Below are positions 32,905 to 44,349 of a stretch of 64,000 nt of DNA, piece after piece. The notes under the pieces were generated by a model. The model was not told the origin of the DNA and did no database searches. It was given only the letters and a program-made list of their open reading frames with translations. Source of the stretch: Echinostoma caproni (Eukaryota > Platyhelminthes > Trematoda > Plagiorchiida > Echinostomatidae); the NCBI GenBank assembly GCA_900618425.1, contig UZAN01040708.1, positions 6,009 to 70,008 on the forward strand, read 5' to 3'. Numbering within the stretch: the stretch's first letter is position 1; the number at the start of each line of letters is the position of its first letter. The position numbers were made by a program, and so were the translations under genes.

Positions 32905-33450
32905 GTGGAAAACAAAAGTTCCAAGATTTGCATGTGGGCAGATTACTGCCAGGTTGCACAGACCAAGGCAAGTAAATTTTCTTTAGGATTCCACAACCAA
33001 AACCCTCGGCTAGCCAAAGCCTGACCCGCAAGGCAGCGGGGAGGTGAGTGAAAACCGCAATCCATTGGGCCGGTGTCCAGTTCATCGGATCATACGCCCT
33101 TCGGATGCAGTCAAATGTCCAAGGTGCGCATTCAAACCGGTGACCTTTGCCACTACCAGGAAGTTGTGTGGTTCGTACGCCTCCTCATGGTTGGTTTGGA
33201 ATCAGGGTTCTTGGCCAACTCCCCTAGGTGAACTACCAGTGGTCCACCAACTCAATTATAGCCATGGATGTTTGCTTTTTATCCTTTCACTTTGGTGGGA
33301 AAACACCTGCACCAGGCAGTGAGTAAGGCTTCCTCATCAGAAGCTGTTTGAAATGCTTGGTCCTTTGGGAGTAAAGGAAGGTGCAAAGGAAGGGTGACCA
33401 TCCGCAACCCTGGACACCCATCCCCAACCATACTGGAGCTTTCGGAGAGA
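32905..33450 (-). repeat. Interspersed repeat E, copy 2
   Basis: Reverse-complement counterpart of 20232-20765, collinear across about 540 bp (landmarks given at that entry). It lies between SINE A copies 2 and 3. Confidence 0.75.
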
Positions 33451-33454
33451 ATGA

Positions 33455-33905
33455 AAGTGTAATATTAAGAGTAAAAAATCAATTAAAAGAAACAGAGTGA
33501 CAGGGGGTCTGGTGTGGAGTGCTTTTACTAAGATGAGATGTTAACAGTGGACAATTTGTGTAACATTTGAGTGGCCCAGCTCCGGTGACCAGTTTGAAGT
33601 CTCTTGCGGCCAACAGGCGTGGTACCTTTCCTGCCTGAACGATGGACTACATTTTTGAACTGTCAAAAGCAGCATTGATATAGTTTCACTAACCACCTAA
33701 ATGGAAAATGAAACAATTTTCAGGGTTTTAGCGGTACTTTATTATGTAAATTGAGCGATGATGCGGAAAATGAGCAAGGTTTGATATGGCTTATCAACGC
33801 ATCGAATTTCATTCTTTACTTGTTCGGATTTCTCCTATGAAATAGATACTGGTAAAATCAACTGATCGACGATTCAAATATTATTTTAAAGCGTTGCATA
33901 AAACG
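33455..33905. other. No recognised feature
   Basis: Nothing recognised. Confidence 0.4.
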
Positions 33906-34091
33906 CGGGCGGTGGTGGCCCGGTGGTAACGTTACCAAATTACCACCTCGGGAGACGTGTGTTCGAACCCCACCACCACCGCCCGACTTTCCCCATAGCA
34001 GCCCTTAGGTTGGCTGCTTCCCCTTCCTGAAAATTGTTTCATTGTGTATTCAATAAAAAAGGAAGTGAAAAAGAAAGAGAAAAAGAAAACA
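33906..34091 (+). mobile_element. tRNA-derived SINE, family A, copy 3
   Basis: GGTGGTGGCCCGGTGGTAAC (acceptor half and A box) and GTGTTCGAACCCCACCACC (B box and 3' acceptor half) are well preserved. The body is GCCCGACTTTCCCCATAGC with a short deletion relative to copy 1. The 3' segment CTTCCTGAAAATTGTTTC leads to ATTCAATAAAAAAGGAAG and an A-rich tail. Confidence 0.8.
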
Positions 34092-34094
34092 GTA

Positions 34095-36600
34095 GAAGAA
34101 TTCTGATCAAATGACCATTTGAAAAACCGGGAACTACCGAATTCAGACTCATTCGAAAACAAAATCGATTTCAAATGCTAAAATATCATTAAACCAAGTT
34201 CAGCACTTCAAAAATAACCAGACCATTTGAGTTATACCAATTCAGGATTGAAAAAAGAGATAAACATAATAACCCAACTTAATTAATAGAGCGAGGTTGC
34301 ATAGTACGGTCAGTGGAAGGTTCAACATCTGTTTGAGCTAGATCTCCTAGTAGGAATTCAATTTTGTAACTAAAGATTTCGGTGAATAAGATGATAAATT
34401 TATCATATAATTGAAACTTGAACTAAAAATTAATTTACTGTGGGGGTCTCGTTCATTCATGATTGTTGTAAAAAGTCGGTAATCACATTCTTTTGCGCAA
34501 TCCAAACATATTACTCAAAAATGTGAGTGGTAACTCGAAACACTAATGATGGAATTCAGAGAGCTTTCGTACTTTTTTGAGCATCACCTTTTTGGGGCTC
34601 ATTCGAATCAAAGTTTCATTTATCTTGATATTTCGAAGCTGCTTGAGACCCCGAAAAAAAACAATAGTTTGTGGTCGAATAGAGGTAGAAGTGTACCGTG
34701 GTATGAGGTTGAACTCTGCACAAGATCTTTCCACCTCGGCGGTTTCTCGTTTATAATTATTCCTGTTTTATCATTCCTATGTTCCAGAGATCTGTAAGTG
34801 CTTACGATGAACACAGATTTTCGGGAATAGATCTATATATGGCTTATTTGACAGATTTGATCAACGTGATAAAAATTCTGACTTGAGTATAGCGCCCATG
34901 TCTGTCGGCTAATTCCTTCATTGTCCGATGTTCAGAATAATGAAGAGAAATACCACCAAGTTCAAATCAATAATGCTTCCAACGGGCAACATGGATTACT
35001 GCGCGGAATGTGTAAAATACTCTTAAGCATTTATTGAGATAATAAAAAGATTTTTCCAGTTTTCTGGATGAATATCTTTTCTGATTTGCCTTTTTAGTTG
35101 TTTTCTTGACATCATATACCTCCTTTTGGATGGACATTAAGATTTAGTGACCAGATTAACTGAGTGGTGCTCGAAAAGTGAAACTATAATTGTCCAGCGC
35201 CGGGGTATAAAGCCCTTGGCGGGACGATGAAAGGCATGCTAAGAGACCTATTGCTGAGTGCTGAGACGATAAGCACTGCCTGATCCAAGGGCTATGAATA
35301 AAGCCTGTACAACTAACAGCGATGCATAAACCCATGCGTTGCAGCCACATTTACCGAACGACAAATGAGCTCCTACGGAGCCACCGGTAACTGCACTTGG
35401 ATGCTTGAATAATATAGGTGTGCAGTAGAATAAGAAGCACCGAGTGCTTCCGGGGACTTCGTTTTTACTGAACTTCTATGAAAATCCGTGACTGTCGTCG
35501 GAAGTCGGCTTATTCGTTCGAGGGAGCCAGCCGCAATAGAGAAAGAATAGCCGGTAGGGAAATACCTTAAATAGTAAAACAAAGTGAGTTGAGAAGTCAT
35601 ATTATGTCTGACAAAGCAAAACACCTGTTTGAGCCAATTCGGAGAGCAGTGAAAAAGCAAGATTGCCTGCGCAGCTTAATTACAAAGTAAATTATTTGAG
35701 ATAAATGAAACAAAGTTCACTGAAAAACTGCGTCTGACAGTGAATGACGTGGCAACTGGTATTATCTATTGATTATCACGATCGTTTTAACATGATAACT
35801 CCGATATTTTTGTATTTTTGTCTATCATTTATTGGTCGTTCTTTTACTAACTGTGACCAAACAAGAGTGAATGAATACTGTTGTTTTTGTTTTTGTTGTT
35901 GATTTTGTTGTGGTTGTTATTGGTGAAAATAGAGGAATTTTCATTTATCTTATCATTACACTGTCTGAAACTCACTTGCCGGCCTGTCTGGCTTGTCCTA
36001 ACATACCCATTACGTATATTTTCATTACTTTATTCAAAATAGTCCCTTTAGTGTTCAGTTAATTCACGCTCCAGACCTCGCACAGTTTTCTATTCTAATG
36101 TGCATCTTCAGTCAGTCATTACACAACAAAATGTGATTTAAAAGATGATAATTTATTTACAGTAAAATAATTCGATTTGGACGGTTGAATGTATGATCTG
36201 ATCTCTTTTGCCCAGCCTATGGAAAATGCTGCACATGCTTAGGTGGAGCTACCACTCACTGTGTTTCGAGAATGCTGCCTACTCTCAAATAGTCTAAGCC
36301 CGACTGGTAGTTATTGGTCATTGAGAGATGCCCGCAAATTTCTAGAGCCAATAGTGAGAGTTTACGGATTAAAGCTTGTCAAGAGGAAATAAATATTTGG
36401 CAGAAATATGACTGATTCCTGATTCATCCTAGGTGCAATACGACTGGATAAACCTTTAGCATAGCAATAAAAAATCAGAATAACCTTTTCTATTTTTATG
36501 CAAAATACTACAATACTTAAAAATCGGTAGATCCAAAAGTAAGTCCTCTGTTGTTCTTTCTTATCTATATTGCCCTTCGTAGATTTGTATGAGAGAATAC
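34095..36600. other. No recognised gene; LTR-like segment 35195-35310
   Basis: GGGGTATAAAGCCC (35202-35215) and, about 85 bp later, GAATAAAGCC (35296-35305) have the spacing of a promoter plus polyadenylation signal, as in a short LTR. No paired LTR, primer-binding site or Pol motif was found, so this is only a possibility. 35868-35925 is a TTG-rich low-complexity tract. Confidence 0.25.
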
Positions 36601-36619
36601 GAGGATTTGATTCCAGTAT

Positions 36620-36785
36620 TTTAAAAACTCGTCATGTAACTGAAGCGCAAGCTGTCAATTTACAAAGTTGTTTTTATCTGCTTGCGTTGAGCCATCATTG
36701 CGAATCCATCGACCCAACTAGAGGTCGAACTCAGGACCTCACAGGTAGAACACAAGCATACTACTCACTCAGCCATCACGCAGCT
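36620..36785 (-). mobile_element. SINE family B, minus copy of an inverted pair
   Basis: In reverse it reads GATGGCTGAGTGAGTAGTAT (A-box region), GTGTTCTACCTGTGAGGTCC, GAGTTCGACCTC (B box) and TTGGGTCGATGGATTCGC. The hammerhead segment has decayed to unrecognisable but alignable sequence (AACAACTTTG in place of GAAACAGCTGTC). Its head faces the head of the plus copy at 36796. Confidence 0.65.
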
Positions 36786-36795
36786 AAAATGAATG

Positions 36796-36945
36796 AGCTG
36801 CCGTGGGGTGGAGTGGGAAGTATGCTTGCATTCTGCCTGCGAGGTCCTGGGTTTGATCTCCAGTTGGGTCAATGGATTCGCATTGCTGATGAGACCCAAT
36901 CAGCTGCTTAGCTTTTTAACTCACGCTTCATTTACCCGACATATC
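36796..36945 (+). mobile_element. SINE family B, plus copy of an inverted pair, hammerhead deleted
   Basis: GGAGTGGGAAGTATGCTTGC (A-box region), GGTCCTGGGTTTGATCTCCA (B box) and GGGTCAATGGATTCGCATTG align with the 7779 copy. The core CTGATGAGACCCAATCAG is present, but the GAAAC half is missing through a short deletion, so no cleavage is expected. The tail TTTTTAACTCACGCTTCA then ATTTACC matches the family end. Confidence 0.75.
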
Positions 36946-36949
36946 CATT

Positions 36950-37912
36950 GTGCAGTTTATAGATCAATAGGCAGAGCATTTTTTATTAACTAGTACGTAC
37001 TTATTATTCTTTGGATGAATGCTGGAATGAAAACAATTTTTTCTTATAATATTAAGTATAGAGGAAACAATGCGCGCCACGGATGTAACTGATTTCACTG
37101 CATGCTTTTGGGCACAGTTATATCACCTGCTAGTACGAGCGTGCGTTTTTCCTTTGTGTCTGTTACGGTACTATACCACTACTTTGAGGTGTGTTCTGAG
37201 TACAGTTCGGCTTCTGGTTCGAGGCTGAACCATTTCTCCCCGGGGATCCGATATACCTCATTCCAGTATCCGGACGCGAGTCGCTCCAACTCCAAATAAA
37301 CAGGATTTCATTATTTTTGGCCTCTGTAAGCCAAGAGGTGTCACTATTCTTATTGAAACAACAAACACTGTTTTAAAAGGGAGAACTACGTTCAACTGAG
37401 ACAGATCACAATTAAGAGTGCCCCCACCCAACAAAGACTTCTCACCATTGCAAAAGTGTAAAAAGCCTTGTCCTGTTGGCCTGGTTTTCCTGAACGGTAA
37501 TGCAGTGATTTTCACACGATTTTCCTGGACAACAAACTCAGTTTGACTTGTCAGATACATATCAAAACATTTTCCACTATGCATGAGATAATTAGGGAAA
37601 CATTAGGCAATTTGTAAGTCAAAACTGAATTCGTTCGTCTCCGTCATTAAAAACCCGTGAAGTAGTTTCATATCTCTTGTGGTCGACCATTGACTGAAAC
37701 GCTTGCGGTTCATGCCGAAGGCGTGACTGACTGATAAACCGATGTTACCCTCTACCAAGCACAGGTTCCATGCAAACTTGTCATGCAACAAGGTCTACTC
37801 GCCTCAACCAGTTAAATCTCAGTATCCAATTGTCCTCATTGATTTACAGCCCAGATTGAACGCATTCTGATTTCACGCAATGTTTGCACCTATGGTTGTC
37901 CCGTCTGCTGAA
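36950..37912. other. No recognised feature
   Basis: A minus-strand frame of 108 codons (37584-37258) and a shorter one (37791-37603) show no recognised domain. Confidence 0.3.
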
Positions 37913-37914
37913 CT

Positions 37915-37963
37915 TTGTACGTGCGTGTGTGTGCGTGTGTGTGCGCGTTTGTGTGCGTGCATG
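37915..37963. repeat. Imperfect GT/GC-rich microsatellite
   Basis: Repeats of GTGTGTGC with interruptions. A Cys-rich frame across it is an artefact of the repeat. Confidence 0.85.
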
Positions 37964-37964
37964 T

Positions 37965-39220
37965 TGCCACTAGCCCCTAGACCGGCGACATGTGCGTGTG
38001 CTACGCCTAACAAACGACTACCCAACTTACCACGTGATCACCCATCTACTTACTTAAATTTGAAAGGACCCGACAATTCTTCGAGAATGCTAGTAGTTAC
38101 TTTGACATTTCTTGAAGCAATTGTACGATGGCGTAGGCTTATACCATGAGGAAAATAACGAGCAGTATGAAAACATTCAACGCTTGACTTTCAAAACTGC
38201 GTCTTACGGAGTGTTTTCAAATTGTCAACTGTTTCAATAAGAGATGAAAACATTTCGCAGTGTAGATCAGAGCCAGACGCAATAGGAAATGTGTATGAAA
38301 AATAAATGAACTCAGTGCAGAGTGAGTGGTAAATGAACCAATCAAATTCGTTCGATGAATGAACAAATTTTGTCATCAACGTGTACTCACTTGCTACTTG
38401 CAACTTCTTCTGAACTGAAATCGTATTTTTATTGTCCGCATTATTTAACTCGACCAGTACACGTATGTATTTGAACAGTATTTTACAAAACACCAAACAC
38501 TCTTCACTTTATCATAAACATCCTTTTTCAAATCTACTTCTTATGCTGCTGTTGTTTTTTGTATTTGATTTGCAGATAATCGCCAGTCTTCTGTTCTTTG
38601 ATTGCGACAGACTCAGAACTGAATCATTATGAAACCAGTGTTACATCAGTGATACCCCCATAGATTCGGCAACAGATTTTTTCTTAACATTAACTGGTTG
38701 AACTGCTGAGTGTTCACTGTTCGCAATCTTAAGTAAGGATTGAATAACTTCTCGATAATGCAGATCACGCCATCCAGTCAAAAACAACTCTTTGTAAAAA
38801 CGAGTGTGTGAGAGGTTAACTCATTTATAACTCCTGTGGTCATTTTTGACGGTAGTGTTCTTGAAAGAAAACAGGATCTAAAACGGAATTTATTCAAATC
38901 AGACTTGGTGAATAACGGCAATCCCCGGTATGAGCCTACCAGCAAAACCTTGTAGTGTCAGTGAATTCTCTGCTATGAATGAGTTCGATTGTGGATAAAA
39001 CCCGAGTCTTGATCACTTTAAATGAATAAAGCATTGAATAAACTGTATAAACTGAAAGCCAAAATGAAGTATGAACTATGATTATGTTTTTATCACATAT
39101 TTGCTGAGATGAACAGTAGACGGGATCATGCATACCTGTCTGTTCAGTGATAGAAACCAGAAACCCAAGCTCCCATACTTGGAATGACGAACCACATAAG
39201 GGTCCCCCAGCAAACCTGTC
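37965..39220. other. No recognised feature
   Basis: Nothing recognised. Confidence 0.4.
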
Positions 39221-39224
39221 TACC

Positions 39225-39330
39225 GCCAAAGTTGTTTGGCGGTGATGGGATTTGAGCCTCGGATTATAGGTCTGAAAGCACTGCGGTTACAGCGACTAAA
39301 CCACTGCAGTACCAGCAGTATTTAGTCAAA
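39225..39330 (-). mobile_element. tRNA-like head of another possible SINE
   Basis: On the minus strand GCAGTGGTTTAGTCGCTG resembles an A box and GAGGCTCAAATCCCATCAC a B box, about 50 bases apart. A small hairpin (ACCGCCAA/TTGGCGGT) sits at the 3' side, around 39219-39243. No second copy was recognised in this window, so the SINE status is unproven. Confidence 0.3.
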
Positions 39331-39334
39331 ATCA

Positions 39335-41575
39335 ACCGTGTAGAAATTGATGTTGTTGAATCATTTAGCAGTTCATTTGAAACGGTGATTTGCCAACACG
39401 GTCGGTGAACATTTAGCTTTTGTGTTCAGTGCTCGATTCCCGTTTTTAATCTGTATGATTATTTGTGTCTGATTTCGGGAAATCCTTCTCAATTTCGTCA
39501 CTTGGCACGGACTTTTGTGTAATAACTTATAACATCACTTACTTACAAAGGGAGCTGATGTAACCCATAACCGGGGCCATAAGTGGCCTAATGCGTCATA
39601 AGCAACTACCTTATCCATAAAAACTGGGAATTCCTGATTCAAAAGCTCCTAAGAAAAGCTATAAGAAATGGCTATTGGACATCGGACGATCAAGTCGCCT
39701 TGTTCACCGGATCGATTGGATTCTAGGACTCATTGAGCATACTGGACCACATTCAAGGGTGCATGAATCGACTGAGTAGACACCAGATCGACTGTAATGC
39801 TTACAAAGCAGCCACCGATTTACAAGAGAGGCTCTAGTTGCTTATGCCCGATCAAATCAGTTGCTTTAGTTTGGGCAGTCTGGGCTGAAATTTCGACATT
39901 CGTAATCTACGTACTTTCATCTTGTAAAATTTTGATGATAAAACAAGATTATATGCCATAAATTATTGCCTTTCATCTTGTTCCCCTTGTTTTAGTCTTA
40001 TTTTTGAAGAAGCTTTGATTTTTCCCCAGACAACATGATTTACCCAGCCGTATTGCGGTTAACCGTGCAACAGAGCAGAGTACAGCCTTAATTGAACGTA
40101 AATAGAGATTATAAGCGTATGGCAAAAATTTTCGTAAAATAGTATAGGCCTGGTGGCCACATGGCAACTCTCCCAATCTCGCTGAATATCATTATTCTAG
40201 CGCAAAACTATTGACTTTCTGATCTTCAGAAACAATAACCGTCATGCCGGCAGATTGCAAGGGTACTAACCGTTACTGAGACCAACTTCCTTCGTCCATT
40301 CAAGAAATACCGAAACAGATTTATGCGTTATGAATGTGCTAGGTTACTTCAGAGAATTCCGGCACCCATCCACAGAGATGGGCACAAATTTTAGGCTAAT
40401 GAAATTTTCACCATTTCAAATTAAAACTTCAATCCGTCAAACAACAATTAAAATATCATGTGGCAAAAATGAATGAACGGTATTACCTTTCTTTGAAGCT
40501 ATATGATAAATGGGTGGGTTAAGGGAACAATGCTATAATTCATTTATAGCCCTTGTTGTCAGAAGCAGCTACTTTTGTATTTTCATTTCGATTACTCCGC
40601 AAGCAAATGAAATAGAAAGTTGATTACTAAAGTCAAATGTTCGGCAATCATTAAAACAATAATAATCAGAATATTATTTGAAGTTGTACGAGTCGCATCC
40701 CTTATAACTTCATCAGAATTCAAAAGTTAATAATACCGTATCCTCGGTAGCATTGCTGTAAACGACCGTGATGCTATTAGAACAATGTGAAACTTCGAAA
40801 AACTTCTCAAGGTTATGGATCGCACAATGAAATTAAGCATACAGGTAAGCCACCAAATGACGGATTATTCAGAAAAACAACTTTAACAATATTCTACCAC
40901 TAAATTTCCACCTCAGATTTGATTCCTGTACAGTGTAACCCGTAAACAATAAAGGCTGCTTTATCATATTTCAATATTTGGACCTACATAGAAGTAAAAA
41001 AGGTGGTCCGTGGGAATCAAGGTTACTTCTTTACCTACTGTGTGCCCCCCATAAATTAGAATGCAGACAAGGACGAACCGTAAGGTGTCTACATGCATGA
41101 GGTGCTCTGAACGCACAATTTTACCGTTTTCAATATGGTAAAACATGCATCATTGCCGGACTGATCCGTCATGGTTAGGAAGCCAAGAACCAGTGGAATA
41201 CAACAGTGGAGGGATATTTAGAGCGCTCCGAAATTGTGGACCTATGTAAGCATACGTACGCGGACATGTGCATAGATATGCTTACTTTCCTCGTAGATCG
41301 AATAGGTCGATGAAAAGTGTAGGGAATAACGATGTGCAGCGCCTCAATCAGGCATTTGTTTGACTGAACAATTGAGGTTCATGTATTGAGAGCGTTAATT
41401 TCCGACGAAAAATTGTGATTATATATGTGCAGTAAAGGTGATTTTAATAATCTTCGAGTTGAAAACCGTGAGATGATCTATGCCTTGGAGAACGATTTCT
41501 ACTCCCTCTCTGTCTCTCGACTTTTGTGTTGTTGTGGTTTGTTATCTGTTTTGATTAACAATCTTGTCTTCGTCT
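39335..41575. other. No recognised feature
   Basis: Nothing supported. The 39640-39850 stretch has moderate protein-like reading (DDQVALFTGSIGF) but with stops and no family match. Confidence 0.35.
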
Positions 41576-41577
41576 CA

Positions 41578-41705
41578 CGGTTTCTATCTCACTAACTATA
41601 AAAATCACTTTTATTGCGGTATGCACGTGTACGTACTGATGCAGCGAACTGACCATAGATGGATGCACTGTGCGAACATGTTTCTGATTTTCTTATTCAG
41701 ATTTG
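41578..41705 (+). repeat. Dispersed repeat G, copy 1
   Basis: GGTATGCACGTGTAC, CAGCGAACTGACCATAG, CACTGTGCGAAC and ATGTTTCTGATTTTCTTATT match, in the same order and orientation, 44045-44165. Confidence 0.65.
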
Positions 41706-41820
41706 TGACAGGAAAACACTGTTTTGAGTTCGGTGTCTGTATAAAACTGAGCACTGAACTCTGTGTTGGTAACCCATAATACTATTCACAAAAGTGAATA
41801 CAAAATTGAGACATTTTTAC

Positions 41821-42023
41821 TCAGATTTCATGCGTATGAAATATTTTCTTGTCGAATACCCAACCATTTGGCGTCCGACGTGTTCGGATATCAGCATATT
41901 TTTGGTAATGATCAATGATGAATGGACGTTTGCGACTGTCTGAACGAGCCGAGTTTTCAGCCACCATGCAGCTCCGTGCTTTAGCATGAGGTATGTCAGG
42001 AAGCGTAAATATTAGTCGCTGTT
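41821..42023 (-). CDS. Candidate 3' terminal exon of an unrecognised gene
   Basis: On the minus strand a plausible splice acceptor (TTTGCAATATGCCATTTAG) precedes a frame that stays open to a stop at 41821-41823. It includes RLIFTLPDIPHAKARS, RKRPFIIDHYQKYADIRT and PNGWVFDKKIF, a hydrophilic composition more protein-like than most frames here. No family was recognised and no upstream exon could be linked. It may equally be a repeat-derived or chance frame. The start codon of the longer frame lies just upstream of the acceptor and need not be used. Confidence 0.25.
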
Positions 42024-42049
42024 CTAAATGGCATATTGCAAACAAACTA

Positions 42050-44040
42050 CTTTTTTAATATAAAATAATTTGACTTGTTTTCGTTTCACTTGTGCTCGCT
42101 GATCAAAAGTTCAAAAACGGATTTTACGGTTTTTGATTTTTGATGAACTCACAATCTTCAGCTTGATGTGCGACTGAAGACAAAAGTGAAGCCCGTCAAT
42201 GTGAATAATATTGGAATTGGTGATACAAATGGGAACAATCAATGTCACCTTGTCTGTCAGCTAGAAACAAATCGAAGTCACTTCTCTGCTGATCTGCCAT
42301 TTTGAGACTAAAATGAGCAGATTACAACACGTGTTTTCCCCCTGGTTCTTCTTGTGAAACATTTTTCAATTAAGTGAAATTAGTGCTGCTCAATTAAAGG
42401 TAAGCAAACTTTACTGACGTACTGTAAAAATCGAAACCAACTTTATTTAGAACATCGATTGATCCTCAACATCTCAGAAGTATTAGTCACATTGAAAAGT
42501 ATCAATCGCGTATTATGTTAGAAGCTACATATATATACTATTTATGAATATATACCATCGGTTTGAGAGCAAGTTTGTTGCCAACGCAACAACATGAATA
42601 ACAGAAGATTGTGGGGTTGGGATGAACAACAAAGAAAAAAGGGGTCAGAAAGCTAAGTTGAAATACTGATAACCAACAATGGAGAAAATGCCTGCTGATA
42701 AAGCTTCAGACGAATTTCAGCATTTTATTCTTGTGCAGGCGCAATGCACTTTAACTGTATAACGTGTCGAAATTGCACAAAAGAATAGGTGTAAATTTAT
42801 TATGCTTCTGTTAAACGAATATTTCACATAAGAACCTTGTTGAAAGCGTTACCTTGAATTACTCTACTGTTTAGAATGCGCACAAGGTTTTTGTATAAAA
42901 GAAAAGGTTTCACTAAGGACGATGGGCCACTGGAAAACGTATGTCACTGAGCCTGTCACGTGATTATAATAAAATGTGCAGTAGATTATTTGGTTTTCAT
43001 CGTTCAACTAACCACGTGATTTGCCTTGACCTTTAGTCACAGTCTTTCTCCTATCTCCTTGTATATGATTCGTTGCGTTTAGCTAGTAAGATGATTTAGT
43101 CAGATTGATTAACTCTGTGATAATCTGGTTGGTTACGTCTGCAAAAGGCTTACTGCAGGATTTTGCATGTAGTGATGTCGACAAAAGCTATTTTCTGAAC
43201 TAATCACCAGATAACTCATCTTCTAATCTTTATGATAACAACAGTTTACTTTAAATTCTGCAGAGTATCGGGTTTTCATCTTCAGCCTTAATAACATGTA
43301 CCACCACCTACTACTAATGACAATGACATTTGAATTAATATTATTCATAATTTGGCTTTGATTCATTTGATGTGAGACAGTACTTTTTATAAATATTCCG
43401 GCTAATAGCATTGGTCTATTAAAGGTTACCATGTGGTTTGCTATCTGGCCAATGTATCACTATCACCACACAGAACGATCGCCGAAGTTCGCTGTATTAT
43501 GTGCATTGGACAGCAGCAGCACTAACGAGCGACTTAATTGTAAAATTTACCGGTTCGTTCTGACAATACAGAAACGGATATACGAAAAAGCTAGGTAGTC
43601 CTACAATTTCTTTGCAATCTGTTTCTGGTTGATGAAGAGCCATGATTTGCATATTTTTGCCATAATAATACCTCATTCGTGCAATAGGCATGTGATTCAT
43701 TTTGATGTACCGATAAGATCCGTGTTCTTTTGTAACCTATTTGGAATGAATGCATTTAACGTTTAAGATTCATACTTTATAATACAAAGCACAGAATTTC
43801 GTGAGCACTATTTTGAACAAAATGAACCGTAACTATCTGTAATGCCTTTCTTCCATGTTTGCTTCATCTAAGATAATAATTTCTAACTTAACTTAGGAAG
43901 AGTTCGGCTCACCTGAGTTTGTTTTCTCCACAGATGATTGGTCTAAATGAAGAAAACAGAAAAATATGTTTTCAATAGAGTAGAATGATCATACGTCCAA
44001 CAGGATTTCTGTTTGCAATGGCAAAGAATTTACACGAAAT
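42050..44040. other. No recognised feature
   Basis: Short frames only (for example minus 43700-43497, no domain). Confidence 0.35.
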
Positions 44041-44044
44041 TACG

Positions 44045-44165
44045 ATTAGTGGTTTCTGGTAGGTATTATTAATTTGACTGCAGTATGCATGTGTACAGAT
44101 TCAGCGAAATGACCAAGGATACATTGTGCAAACCCATGTTTCTGACTTCTTTATTCAAATATCAT
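44045..44165 (+). repeat. Dispersed repeat G, copy 2
   Basis: Matches 41578-41705 (CAGTATGCATGTGTAC, CAGCGAAATGACCAAGG, CATTGTGCAAAC, ATGTTTCTGACTTCTTTATT) with scattered substitutions and small gaps. Confidence 0.65.
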
Positions 44166-44239
44166 TAATTTGTCTGAATATTTCACCGGTTTCACTTTTA
44201 CACAAAATCCTGGATACATCCAAACAACTGTAGGTCAGT

Positions 44240-44345
44240 AGACTTGAAGTTTGCTCTTGTTAAAGCTCGTCACCATTGCATCTCCATCCCTTTGCCGAGG
44301 ATTTGAACTGTTAAAGTTGTGCACCAACCACCTCAGACTGATCCG
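44240..44345 (-). other. Weak tRNA-like promoter signature
   Basis: On the minus strand GAGGTGGTTGGTGCACAAC and CAGTTCAAATCCTCGG are spaced like A and B boxes. Folding is poor and no second copy was recognised. A second weak case lies at about 44850-44900 (minus), with GAGTTCGAGTCCC as the B box. Confidence 0.2.
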
Positions 44346-44349
44346 TACG

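Noticed and set aside
35150..35345. Solo LTR (TATA plus AATAAA spacing)
   Set aside because: No paired LTR, target duplication or internal retroelement motifs found; kept only as a remark.
37880..38149. Cys-rich 89-codon frame
   Set aside because: The Cys/Val run is the translation of a GT/GC microsatellite.
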